The notes beneath the pieces are model-generated. The model was not told the origin of the DNA and searched no databases. It was given only the letters and a program-made list of their open reading frames with translations. Position numbers and translations under genes: made by a program. Positions 1-6,586 of a stretch of 25,938 nucleotides of DNA are shown here, in pieces. Every line of letters starts with the position of its first letter. The first letter of the stretch is position 1. This DNA is from an uncultured Rhodoplanes sp. (GTDB taxonomy: Bacteria > Pseudomonadota > Alphaproteobacteria > Rhizobiales > Xanthobacteraceae), in NCBI GenBank assembly GCA_936924235.1, contig CAKZHN010000576.1:1-25938 (forward strand), written 5' to 3'.

Positions 1-120
1 TGCCTGGATCAGGGCGGGGTTCCGCTCCCCTGTCCGGACCCGGAAGCACGGTCCCGGGATACGAACAAGACGCCACAAGTGGAGCGCCGGGAGGCGAGCG
101 CGCCGATCGCACGGCGCGCC

Positions 121-230
121 GGGCGCCTTCGCGAGGTGCCCTTATTACGAAGCGCCTTTCGGCGCTCCATCCCCTCACCTTGCGGTGAGGGAGATAGATC
201 AACCCGGACCCGCAAATGCGGGCCGGGGAG
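121..230. repeat. Cluster of short intergenic hairpins
   Basis: Four inverted repeats lie in a row. GGGCGCCT/AGGTGCCC (121-140) has one mismatch. AGCGCC/GGCGCT (151-166) has a tttc loop. CCCTCACC/GGTGAGGG (172-191) is perfect with a ttgc loop. CCCGG-CCCGC/GCGGG-CCGGG (about 203-227) has an aaat loop. No convincing gene covers them: the reading frames here give low-complexity Arg/Pro/Gly-rich translations. Tandem hairpins of this kind are typical of interspersed repeat elements in Bradyrhizobium-like genomes; assignment to a named family is inference. The first hairpin could also end transcription of a gene lying left of the window, but it lacks a clear T tract. Confidence 0.55.
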
Positions 231-285
231 CGCAGCCGCTTGCGCGCTTTTTCCCACAAATCGAACGAAGCAATGGAGGCAGCGG

Positions 286-465
286 GTGACCGAAGAATTG
301 GCGACCGAAGACCTGATGGCCGAAAACCCGGGCGGCCTGCGTCAAAACACCAAAGCCCCTGCCCGCGAAAAAGCGCAATGGCGTGGCTATGGATGCGCCG
401 GGGCGAGGACGGCCGGAGCCGGAAGGCGCGATTCCGGGCCGGCAGCAGGGGGCTTTCGTGTCTGA
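286..465 (+). CDS. Doubtful small ORF, 59 aa
   Basis: A GTG codon at 286 follows a good Shine-Dalgarno (GGAGG at 274-278, spacing 7) and opens a 59-codon frame. The first 35 residues look protein-like, with acidic repeats TEELATEDLMAEN and then APAREKAQW. The DNA there is an imperfect 15-nt repeat (gtgaccgaagaattg, gcgaccgaagacctg, atggccgaaaacccg). The remainder becomes Gly/Ala/Arg-rich and resembles translated non-coding DNA, so the gene may be frameshifted or decayed, or may not exist. No family recognised. It lies upstream of the lipoprotein at 615, on the same strand. Confidence 0.25.
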   Translation: MTEELATEDLMAENPGGLRQNTKAPAREKAQWRGYGCAGARTAGAGRRDSGPAAGGFRV

Positions 466-614
466 AATGCCGCACCGGCCGACAAACCGGCGGTCCCGCG
501 GCCCCCGGTTTGACAAGCCGTGCCGTCGGGGGCGAAACGGAGCGACGCATTGCGAATCGGTTGGCGAAGCGCCTCGCGCCACGACAACAAGCATGTTTCA
601 GCAAGGATGATTTG

Positions 615-998
615 ATGCGGCCCGTGACTGCGCTTCTCTGCCTCGGTCTTTGCTTTCCGCTCGCCGGGTGCCTTCAGGCCGGCGCGACCGGCGACGTCAC
701 GCCGGGACTGACGGCCGCGTCTGCGGCTGCCCCCACTCCCGAGCCCGCGGCTCCGGCGATGCCGGCCGGCCGCGGCGCGACCGCGCCGAAGCCTTCGAAG
801 CCGTCGCGCGCCGCCGCAGCGTCGGCGAGCGACAAGGAGGAGTGGTGGAAGGAAGGCGGCGTCACCCGCGAGAAGATCAACGGCATGTGCTGGATGAAGT
901 ACGAGACCGGCCGCAAGGACCTGCCGGTCGAGAAACGCGCCGATCTCGTCAATCAGTGCGTGATCGACACAATGAAGGAATATCCTCCGATCAACTGA
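615..998 (+). CDS. Small lipoprotein, CWxK...CV C-terminal module
   Basis: This is a 127-residue putative lipoprotein of unknown function. The N-terminal signal ends in the lipobox LAGC, so Cys19 would be lipidated and the protein anchored in the cell envelope. Residues 25-70 are an Ala/Pro-rich low-complexity linker. The C-terminal 55 residues form a charged module (EEWWKEGG, CWMKYETGRK, LVNQCVIDTMK) with two cysteines about 22 residues apart, which may form a disulfide. The ATG at 615 is preferred over upstream in-frame codons because AAGGA at 603-607 precedes it and the signal peptide begins there. The lipoprotein at 2737 carries a similar C-terminal module. It lies 17 bp upstream of the next exported-protein gene, so the two may be cotranscribed. 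Confidence 0.8.
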   Translation: MRPVTALLCLGLCFPLAGCLQAGATGDVTPGLTAASAAAPTPEPAAPAMPAGRGATAPKPSKPSRAAAASASDKEEWWKEGGVTREKINGMCWMKYETGRKDLPVEKRADLVNQCVIDTMKEYPPIN

Positions 999-1015
999 AC
1001 GATCCGGTCCAAGCA

Positions 1016-1594
1016 ATGTCCCCTCGCCGCGTCTCATCTGCGTTCCGAACGCTGGTCCCGGCGATGGTGCTGATCGCCGCGTGCATCGGCGGCGCCCGCG
1101 CCCAGGAGATCAGCACCGGCGAGCTTCTGGGCCGTCGGGCCGTTCCGGCGGCGGTGCGGGATCAGGTGACCTGCAACACCAATCCCGACGCGGTCACCCG
1201 TCATCCGTTTGCCGGCGGCTACCTGTTCGCCTGGGATTGCGGCACCCGGTTCGCCAATTCGATGCAGGCTCTGGTCTATGCCGATGGCCGCGACGGCACC
1301 GGTGCGCGCCTGCTGCGGTTTCCGCATTTCGGCGACAAGCCCGGCGCCGACGGCGCCGGCGAGGTCGCCAACAAGCGGCTGTTTCCCGCGAGCGGCGATA
1401 TCATCGAGAGCCTGATCGACCCGGAATCCACCGGCTTCTGCCGCACCGAGAACCGCTGGCGGGTCATGGGCCAGCCGAAGCGGGCGTGGCTCGTGTCGGT
1501 CCGGCAGACCCGCGACTGCCGCGGCGTCGGCGGCTGGGTCGGCGTCCTGCCGAAGGACGTCACCGGCGAGGTGACGCGCGGGCGCATCCGCTGA
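1016..1594 (+). CDS. Exported protein with four cysteines, unknown function
   Basis: This is a 192-residue protein with a classical Sec signal peptide (basic MSPRR start, hydrophobic run, cleavage after ARA near residue 29), so it is probably periplasmic. The mature part has four cysteines (VTCNT, WDCGT, GFCRT, RDCRG) that could make two disulfides. Its C-terminal half (ENRWRVMGQPKRAWLVSV...RDCRGVGGW) vaguely recalls the DUF1176 group of exported proteins, but I cannot assign it. The gap to the upstream lipoprotein gene is 17 bp on the same strand, which suggests an operon. No enzyme motif is visible. Confidence 0.8.
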   Translation: MSPRRVSSAFRTLVPAMVLIAACIGGARAQEISTGELLGRRAVPAAVRDQVTCNTNPDAVTRHPFAGGYLFAWDCGTRFANSMQALVYADGRDGTGARLLRFPHFGDKPGADGAGEVANKRLFPASGDIIESLIDPESTGFCRTENRWRVMGQPKRAWLVSVRQTRDCRGVGGWVGVLPKDVTGEVTRGRIR

Positions 1595-1597
1595 CGT

Positions 1598-1626
1598 TTG
1601 GGCATGACCGGCGACAGTGCTAGAAT
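1598..1626 (+). promoter_or_regulatory. Predicted sigma-70-type promoter
   Basis: TTGGGC (1598-1603) and TAGAAT (1621-1626) are separated by 17 bp, and TGC directly before the -10 gives an extended -10. Transcription would start near 1633, leaving about 26 nt of leader containing the Shine-Dalgarno of the 37-residue gene at 1659. Prediction from consensus only. Confidence 0.4.
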
Positions 1627-1658
1627 CGCGCGTCGCTCGAATCTCGGAGGATCAAGCC

Positions 1659-1772
1659 ATGGCGAAAGGTCAGCAGCGTCAGCCGAAGGAAAAGAAGAAG
1701 CCCAAGGCCGACCCGAACAAGCAGAAGGCCGTCTCGGGCTACAAGGCGAGCTACAGCCCCGGCAAGAAGTAA
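1659..1772 (+). CDS. 37-residue lysine-rich small protein
   Basis: This tiny gene begins at ATG 1659 after a strong Shine-Dalgarno (GGAGG at 1646-1650, spacing 8) and ends in TAA. The product is very basic: 11 Lys and 1 Arg in 37 residues, with a KEKKKPKAD core and a tail that reads GYKASYSPGKK. It has no hydrophobic segment, so it should be cytosolic; the composition suggests nucleic-acid or ribosome association, which is inference. I recall similar short MAKGQQR... hypothetical proteins in Bradyrhizobium-type genomes. A separate promoter is predicted just upstream, so it need not depend on the preceding gene. The substrate-binding-like gene converges on it 26 bp downstream. Confidence 0.7.
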   Translation: MAKGQQRQPKEKKKPKADPNKQKAVSGYKASYSPGKK

Positions 1773-1798
1773 CGTCTCATTCCGCCGGCGTGACGCAC

Positions 1799-2545
1799 TC
1801 ACGCCGGCGGCGCGACCTGCGCGTCGGGCTGGTTGCTGCGTTTCAAGGCGTCGGCGCAGAAGCCCGACGCCTTCATCTCCTCGACGAAGCTCTTCAGATA
1901 GGCATGCGCCTTGCTGCGGCCCTTGGGCATGCCCATGGCCTGCTGGATCGCCATGAAGCGGCCGTCCATCACGCGCACCGCCGGATTCGTTGCCGCGAAC
2001 TCGACCAGCGGCTGACGCACACCGCCAGCGGCCTCGAGCTTGTCGCGCACGAACATGTCCACCGCGGCAGGACCGGTGGGCGCGCGCACCAGCGTGGCGT
2101 TCTTGATGGTGCGCGTCAGATAGAGATCATAGGCCGAGCCGGTCGCGACCGCGACGCGGATGCCGGCCTTGTCGACGTCCTCGATCGCCTTCAGCGGCGA
2201 AGCCTTCGGCACCATGTAGGTGCCTTCAATCAGCACATAGGGCGCGGTAAAGTCGATCTCGGCGGCGCGAACCGGCTCGATCGCCAGAAACGCGATGTCC
2301 CACTTGCCGCCCTTCATCGCCTCGAACACCTTGCCGGCGGCGTCGAAGATCACGAGCTCGATGGGCAGGCCGAGGCGCTTGGCAAGCTCCCGCGCCAGAT
2401 CGACCGTGATGCCGAGCGCCTCGCCGTTCGGGCCTTTCTGGGCCAGCACGGTGTTGCCCTGGTTGATCGCCGCGCGCAGCGTGCCGGTCGGCGCGAACTC
2501 TTTCAGGACGTCGGGAGAGACTTGAGCCACGGGTGTGCCTTTCAT
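1799..2545 (-). CDS. Family 3 solute-binding-like protein without signal peptide
   Basis: The protein has the fold signature of bacterial extracellular solute-binding protein family 3 (amino-acid ABC transporter receptors): GTLRAAIN near the N-terminus, GITVDLARELAKRLGLP, FDAAGKVFEAMKGGKWDIAF, IDFTAPYVLIEGTYMV, then VAVATGSAYDLYL. It is about 248 residues, normal for the mature domain. No signal peptide is present from any plausible start: ATG 2545, GTG 2530 or TTG 2584. I chose ATG 2545; GTG 2530, giving MAQVSPDVLKEF, is equally credible. No permease or ATPase gene is adjacent. It may be a cytosolic ligand-binding protein, or be exported by another route. It is transcribed divergently from the lipoprotein at 2737. 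Confidence 0.85.
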   Translation of the reverse strand: MKGTPVAQVSPDVLKEFAPTGTLRAAINQGNTVLAQKGPNGEALGITVDLARELAKRLGLPIELVIFDAAGKVFEAMKGGKWDIAFLAIEPVRAAEIDFTAPYVLIEGTYMVPKASPLKAIEDVDKAGIRVAVATGSAYDLYLTRTIKNATLVRAPTGPAAVDMFVRDKLEAAGGVRQPLVEFAATNPAVRVMDGRFMAIQQAMGMPKGRSKAHAYLKSFVEEMKASGFCADALKRSNQPDAQVAPPA

Positions 2546-2680
2546 TGGTCGGATGGTCGCTCCGATGGATACCGGTTTTCGCAAAGTCCGCCCAGCACCG
2601 CCGAAACCGGCCGGCGAAATAAAATTGCCGCGGCGGGCGCCTGCGGCCGGGCAAGGTCTCGTTTACCAGTCGGCCGTAAA

Positions 2681-2724
2681 GTCCCGCGCTTGCAGCGCCT
2701 TCGGCGCTTTTGCAGCGACGGGAC
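2681..2724 (+). other. Nested stem-loop in leader of the lipoprotein gene
   Basis: AGCGCC (2694-2699) and GGCGCT (2703-2708) form a 6-bp hairpin with a 3-nt loop, followed by a short T run. An outer pairing GTCCCG (2681-2686) with CGGGAC (2719-2724) encloses it, and TTGCAGCG is repeated on both sides. The structure ends 12 nt before the ATG at 2737, so it probably lies in that mRNA's 5' leader. It could influence translation, or be a remnant of the same hairpin repeat seen at 151-166. Confidence 0.4.
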
Positions 2725-2736
2725 CTGGTGCCGCTC

Positions 2737-3045
2737 ATGACCATGCGAATTGCGACGCTGCGGATTGCTACATTGACGGTGTGCCTGATGCTCGCCGCCT
2801 GCGCGGGCGGCAAGCTGCCGGGCAGCGACGACACCACATCGTCGATCTCGTCCTTCCTGCCTTCGGCGTTTTCTACGCCGTCGGGCCAGGCCTCGTCCGA
2901 CCCGCCCGAAGGCTCGGCGGGCGACCGGGTGGTGAAGGCCCGCGCCCAGTGCTGGGCCAAGGTCGAGCACGAGAAGAACCTGCGCGGCATCGACCAGCGC
3001 GTCGCCTATGTCGACAAGTGCGTGGCCGCCCAGCTCCAGTCCTGA
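2737..3045 (+). CDS. Small lipoprotein, paralogue-like to the one at 615
   Basis: This is a 102-residue putative lipoprotein. The signal ends in LAAC, giving lipidation at Cys22. A Ser/Pro-rich linker follows (about residues 27-62), then a C-terminal module of about 40 residues: CWAKVEHEKNLRG...RVAYVDKCVAAQLQ. Aligned with the lipoprotein at 615 it keeps Cys-Trp-x-Lys, the following Glu, an Arg and Val before the second Cys, and CysVal. ATG 2743 in the same frame is an alternative start; neither has a strong ribosome site. Function is unknown. The gene stands alone on this strand, with the solute-binding-like gene diverging upstream. Confidence 0.7.
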   Translation: MTMRIATLRIATLTVCLMLAACAGGKLPGSDDTTSSISSFLPSAFSTPSGQASSDPPEGSAGDRVVKARAQCWAKVEHEKNLRGIDQRVAYVDKCVAAQLQS

Positions 3046-3167
3046 CTACCTCCGGCATTCCGTTCGGCCGCTGCCGGGCGATCTGGCGGACCGGCTTGCC
3101 CGGGAATACATCCTCCTTGCCGTTGTTCCTCCCTATGGAGGACGACGTTTTTCAGAGGAGGTCGTTC

Positions 3168-3452
3168 ATGAGCCGGAAGGCAAGGCTTGCTTTGATTGTG
3201 GCTTTCGCCGGTCTGCTGGCGGTCGGCGTTCTCGGCACCGCAGGCGGCGCCAAGGCCGACCCCTACCGCTGGTGCGCGCAATACGGCAACAGCGATGACA
3301 ACGGAACGAACTGCTACTTCATGACATTGGAGCAGTGCCGGGCCGCGATCTCGGGCAATGGCGGGTTCTGCACGCCGAACAACTTCTACGACGGCGCCCC
3401 GGTGACGACCGGCGAGGGCGGAACGCGGCGCAGCCGCAGCCGATCGCGCTGA
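3168..3452 (+). CDS. DUF3551-type exported protein, first of tandem pair
   Basis: This is a 94-residue secreted protein. A signal peptide is cleaved after GGAKA (residue 30), leaving a mature start of DPYRWCAQYG. The conserved pattern of the DUF3551 group follows: TNCYFMTLEQCRAA...GNGGFC, with four cysteines likely forming two disulfides. The tail is Arg/Ser-rich (RRSRSRSR). The start is fixed by GAGGAGG at 3155-3161. These small proteins occur in many copies in Bradyrhizobium-like genomes and have no established function. The paralogue follows 38 bp downstream, so the two are probably cotranscribed. Confidence 0.85.
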   Translation: MSRKARLALIVAFAGLLAVGVLGTAGGAKADPYRWCAQYGNSDDNGTNCYFMTLEQCRAAISGNGGFCTPNNFYDGAPVTTGEGGTRRSRSRSR

Positions 3453-3490
3453 CCAAGCACTGACCAACCGCGCTGACCAAGGAGGACACC

Positions 3491-3736
3491 ATGCGCCTCA
3501 TGTTCGCGGGGCTTGCGATGCTGATCGCAAGCTCGATGACCGATGCCGCGAAGGCCGATCCCTACCGCTGGTGCGCCGAGTATGGCGGCGGCCGCGGCGG
3601 CGGCACCAACTGCTATTTCATGACGTTGCAGCAGTGCCAGGCCGCGGTCTCGGGCAACGGCGGCTTCTGCCGGCCCAACGGCTACTACACCGGCAACGAC
3701 CGGCCGCGGCGCCGCAGCGCTCGTTCCGACGACTGA
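3491..3736 (+). CDS. DUF3551-type exported protein, second of tandem pair
   Basis: This is an 81-residue paralogue of the preceding gene. The signal peptide is cleaved after AAKA (residue 22), and the mature protein begins DPYRWCAEYG, with TNCYFMTLQQCQAAVSGNGG and FC following. The four cysteines are in the same places and the tail is again basic (RPRRRSARSDD). A very strong Shine-Dalgarno, AAGGAGGA at 3479-3486, precedes the ATG. The short intergenic gap contains three copies of CTGACCAA, suggesting local slippage. The cysteine core is nearly identical between the two while signal and tail differ, as expected of a tandem duplication under selection. Confidence 0.85.
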   Translation: MRLMFAGLAMLIASSMTDAAKADPYRWCAEYGGGRGGGTNCYFMTLQQCQAAVSGNGGFCRPNGYYTGNDRPRRRSARSDD

Positions 3737-3875
3737 ACATCCCGGACTGAACGCCGCACGCCTTAACTGAAGGCCCGGAACGCGCTGGATTGGAACCGGC
3801 GAAATTGCATATTGTTGCCTCGACCCTATGTTGGCTTGGCTGCCAAGGCCCGCCGGTTTGCGGGAAGAGGATGTG

Positions 3876-4673
3876 ATGGTTTCGATCGGAGTTCGCGCCG
3901 CCCTGGCCGCGGCCTTGCTCACCGGACTGCCCGGCATCGCCGCCGCGCAATTCGCCCCGCCCCCCGGCTCGTCATCCTCGTCGGTGCAGGACCGCTGGCC
4001 CGATCCGCCCAGGCCCGGTGCCCGGCCCCAGGCCGCGGCGCCCGCGCAGCCGGCGCCTGCAAAGAAGCCCGCCGCACCGGCCGCCGCCGATGCCGGCGAC
4101 GACACCCCCGCCCCGCCCAAGGCTGCGCCGAAGCCGCCCGCCACCGCCGTGGTCTGCGGCGGCGTGTTCGCCAAGGATTCGACGCATCTCAAGCTCGCGA
4201 TGCGTTTCGACTCGCGCAACGTCGCGTTCGACGACGTCGACGGTCCCGACGGCAGCAAGATGAAAGCCTCGGTGCTGTTTCCCAACGATCCGAAGCGCCG
4301 CCTCGAGGTGGTCTGGAACAACGACGTGGCGCGCACCGACATGTCGGTGATCTCGATCAACGGCAAATCGCAATGGACCGCGCCGAAGGGGTTGAAGCTC
4401 GGGCTCACCCTCGTGGCGCTGCAGAAGCTCAACGGCAAGCCGTTCAAGGTCAGCGGCTTCATGCCCGACGGCACGGCGTCGGTGCTCGGCTGGGACGGCG
4501 GCGCGCTGAGCGCCCTGCCCGGCGGCTGCAAGGTCGGCATTCGCCTGGTGACCGCCAATGCCCCGGCCGACGCGCTCAGCGCGGTCAGCGGCAGCGACAA
4601 GGAATTGTCATCGAGCGATGCGAGCGTGCTGGCGTTGAAGCCGTCGGTCGGCGAGATCCTGATCGGCTATTAG
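3876..4673 (+). CDS. Exported protein with Pro/Ala-rich linker, unknown function
   Basis: This is a 265-residue exported protein. The signal peptide ends at IAAAQ near residue 27. Residues 30-90 are a Pro/Ala-rich low-complexity linker. A globular domain of about 170 residues follows, beginning VVCGGVFAKDSTHLKLAMRF and ending at GEILIGY. It alternates short hydrophobic strands with charged turns, suggesting a beta-rich fold. Two cysteines (VCGG and GGCKVG) could bridge the domain. The ATG at 3876 is chosen because GGGAAGAGG lies just upstream and the signal peptide starts there. No enzyme motif is recognised. It is probably periplasmic or envelope-associated, and stands alone between two other exported-protein genes. 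Confidence 0.75.
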   Translation: MVSIGVRAALAAALLTGLPGIAAAQFAPPPGSSSSSVQDRWPDPPRPGARPQAAAPAQPAPAKKPAAPAAADAGDDTPAPPKAAPKPPATAVVCGGVFAKDSTHLKLAMRFDSRNVAFDDVDGPDGSKMKASVLFPNDPKRRLEVVWNNDVARTDMSVISINGKSQWTAPKGLKLGLTLVALQKLNGKPFKVSGFMPDGTASVLGWDGGALSALPGGCKVGIRLVTANAPADALSAVSGSDKELSSSDASVLALKPSVGEILIGY

Positions 4674-4869
4674 GCAAAGCGAACCCGGTTCATTTCACAT
4701 TTGCAGATTTTGCGTACGCCAAATGTCCCGCCACAAAGATTCCCAAACGCCGCCGCATTGCTTTGCGATGCAGCAAGCATTGCTTAACCGGGCAATCGCC
4801 AAATACCAACACGTCGACCCGCCGGCCCTTTTATCGTCGTCGCGTCCCGGCATTCACGCGGAGCAGGTC

Positions 4870-5634
4870 ATGCGCTGTTGTGCGGCTCTCACGATGCTCG
4901 CCCTAGTCGCGCTCGGCAGCGGGGCTGCGATCGCGGGCGACGGCGACAAGCCGTCCAGCGATCCGAACTTCGGCAGCCGCACCGACAAGCCGGACGGCTC
5001 GTCGACCATGACGGTCGGCCGCACGCTGCCGACGCTCTGGGAAACCAAGGTCGGCACCGATGTGAGTCTGGCGCGGCCGCAGAGCAGCCTGCCGTCGGAG
5101 AATTTCGCGACCGGCACCACGGCCGATCAATCCACCGGCTCGGTCTGGGGCAGCATCACCATGCCGGGCTTCCGGCCGCTCGGCTTCGACAAGACCTCGG
5201 TCGAGGCCCGCGTCGATGGCGCCAAGGACGAAGGCAAGGTCGGCGCCAGCGTCAGCCGCACGGTGCCGCTCGGCCAGAGCTTTTCCATGACCTGGCAGAA
5301 CGGCTATTCGGTCACCCAACCGCTAGCCCAGACCACGCCTGGGTCGCCGACGTCGCTGCCGCTCGTCACCAACGCGCCGGCGTCCGTCATGGGCACGATC
5401 ACGCAGCCGATGCAGGCGCGCACCGTCGATCAGACCTTGAAGTTCAACGTCGCGCCGTGGGGCACGACGTTGTCGGCCGGCGCGAGCTCGTCGACCGCCG
5501 ACAACCAGTGGCACAACAAGCTCAGCATCGAGCAGACCGTGATGGGGCCGCTGAAGGTCACGACCTCGGTCGAGGACCCGGGCTCGACAACGCCGAACAA
5601 GAGCATCACCGCGGGCTTCAAGAAAACCTGGTAG
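4870..5634 (+). CDS. Exported beta-rich protein, possible outer-membrane strands
   Basis: This is a 254-residue protein with a signal peptide cleaved after AIA (about residue 22). The mature chain is rich in Ser/Thr/Gly and in alternating strand-like segments (SVEARVDGAKDEGKVGASVSR, TLKFNVAPWGTTLSAGASS, NKLSIEQTVMGPLKVTTSVED), and it ends in FKKTW. A C-terminal aromatic residue after amphipathic strands is the usual signal for beta-barrel insertion, so a small outer-membrane barrel or surface protein is plausible; this is inference. The start is set by the signal peptide and GAGCAGG upstream of ATG 4870. I do not recognise the family. Confidence 0.7.
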   Translation: MRCCAALTMLALVALGSGAAIAGDGDKPSSDPNFGSRTDKPDGSSTMTVGRTLPTLWETKVGTDVSLARPQSSLPSENFATGTTADQSTGSVWGSITMPGFRPLGFDKTSVEARVDGAKDEGKVGASVSRTVPLGQSFSMTWQNGYSVTQPLAQTTPGSPTSLPLVTNAPASVMGTITQPMQARTVDQTLKFNVAPWGTTLSAGASSSTADNQWHNKLSIEQTVMGPLKVTTSVEDPGSTTPNKSITAGFKKTW

Positions 5635-5797
5635 TCCGCGCGACGTTGCCGGGACTCGCCGCGAAATCGTCACTCTCCCGCCGCACTGCGGTGACGCAAT
5701 CGCCCCAACGCGTCGACTATGCATGTCGGCGTGCCAAATCTACTGGCCATGTCTCATGGGGAGCATGATCGCAACACTGCGAGTGAAGGGAGCGAGC

Positions 5798-6208
5798 ATG
5801 AGTGTCACCAAGCCTGAACGGACGACCGAGAACGATCCCACGATGGCGGCAGCCACCGCTGCGGTCGAGCAGGTCGAAGGCGAGATCCGCGCCTTCGTGC
5901 GTCGCGACGTTTCGTCGTTTCGCCGGCCGCGGACCGAGTCCGGCGATCCCGCCGTCGACAACATCAGCTCGGTGATCGAGCGGGTGTCGGGCGCGTCCGT
6001 CGCCGAGATCGATCGCGTGATCGCGGAGCTCACGCGGGTGCGCGAGATGCTGCGCAGCGAGGCCGAGCGCGTGCAACGCGAGATCGCGGGCTACGCGACG
6101 CTGAGCCAGGCGGCGATGACGTCGATGAAGATCATCGCCGACAGCGTCACCAAGTGGAAATCGCAGACACCGCAGACCGCGGAGACTCAAGCGGCCTCGC
6201 CGCTCTGA
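5798..6208 (+). CDS. Helical coiled-coil protein, unknown function
   Basis: This is a 136-residue soluble protein without a signal peptide, predicted to be almost wholly helical. Residues about 55-115 (SSVIERVSGASVAEIDRVI and RVREMLRSEAERVQREIA) show heptad-like spacing, and the last part (AAMTSMKIIADSVTKW) is an amphipathic helix somewhat like phasin-type proteins. The ATG at 5798 has a good ribosome site (AAGGGA, spacing 6) and is preferred to an in-frame ATG at 5723. A strong factor-independent terminator follows 28 bp after the stop. Function cannot be assigned. Confidence 0.7.
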   Translation: MSVTKPERTTENDPTMAAATAAVEQVEGEIRAFVRRDVSSFRRPRTESGDPAVDNISSVIERVSGASVAEIDRVIAELTRVREMLRSEAERVQREIAGYATLSQAAMTSMKIIADSVTKWKSQTPQTAETQAASPL

Positions 6209-6236
6209 CGCCGCTTGATATCAACGAAGCGCAACG

Positions 6237-6267
6237 ACAATGGCCCCGAACGGGGCCATTGTTTTTT
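6237..6267 (+). terminator. Rho-independent terminator
   Basis: A perfect 11-bp stem (ACAATGGCCCC / GGGGCCATTGT) with a 4-nt gaac loop is followed by a run of six T on the plus strand. It ends transcription of the coiled-coil gene. The minus-strand exit lacks a T run, so it is unidirectional. Confidence 0.9.
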
Positions 6268-6287
6268 GACGTATCGGATCGCGACGC

Positions 6288-6512
6288 TCAGTTGCAGCGC
6301 TTGACCACCGTCTTGTGGCCGTTGCGCCAGATCACCTTGGTCGAGCAGGCGTAGGCGCCGCGATAGGCGTAGCCGTGATGACGATGATGATAGCCGTAGC
6401 CATCATTGACCCGGATCGACACAGATTCGTTGGCCTGGGCGGACGAGGTGAAAGCGGGCATCGCCGCGAACAGCCCCGCGGCGGCGACAACAACTGCAGC
6501 AAGCTTGGACAT
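6288..6512 (-). CDS. Small exported His/Tyr-rich protein
   Basis: This is a 74-residue secreted protein. The signal peptide runs to about AQA (residue 27), and the mature part has only about 47 residues. It carries a Tyr/His/Gly-rich stretch (DGYGYHHRHHGYAYRG) followed by ACSTKVIWRNGHKTVVKRC, whose two cysteines could form a disulfide. The His cluster could bind metal, which is inference. ATG 6512 follows GGAGAAC on the minus strand. A CCCC-gtgc-GGGG hairpin at 6534-6545 sits in the presumed leader about 20 nt before the start. Short exported proteins of this composition are common in Rhizobiales and uncharacterised. Confidence 0.8.
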   Translation of the reverse strand: MSKLAAVVVAAAGLFAAMPAFTSSAQANESVSIRVNDGYGYHHRHHGYAYRGAYACSTKVIWRNGHKTVVKRCN

Positions 6513-6586
6513 CGTGTTCTCCGTTTCTCATCCCCCGTGCGGGGCTTCAACGGCGAACGTTCGATTCGGTTCCGGTGAGATTGTAC

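Noticed and set aside
9..257. Minus frame with DLSPSPQGEG
   Set aside because: This is the translation of a hairpin repeat and is a known look of spurious genes in these genomes.
1598..2740. 380-codon plus frame spanning the solute-binding-like gene
   Set aside because: The minus-strand family 3 solute-binding domain is clear; the plus frame is antisense.
3446..3486. CTGACCAA triple repeat as a CRISPR or operator array
   Set aside because: Units are 8 bp, unevenly spaced and partly within coding sequence; slippage is the simpler explanation.
3386..4600. Long minus-strand open frame of 404 codons
   Set aside because: It lies opposite two genes with signal peptides and good ribosome sites; its translation is Ala/Gly/Pro-rich shadow sequence typical of GC-rich DNA.
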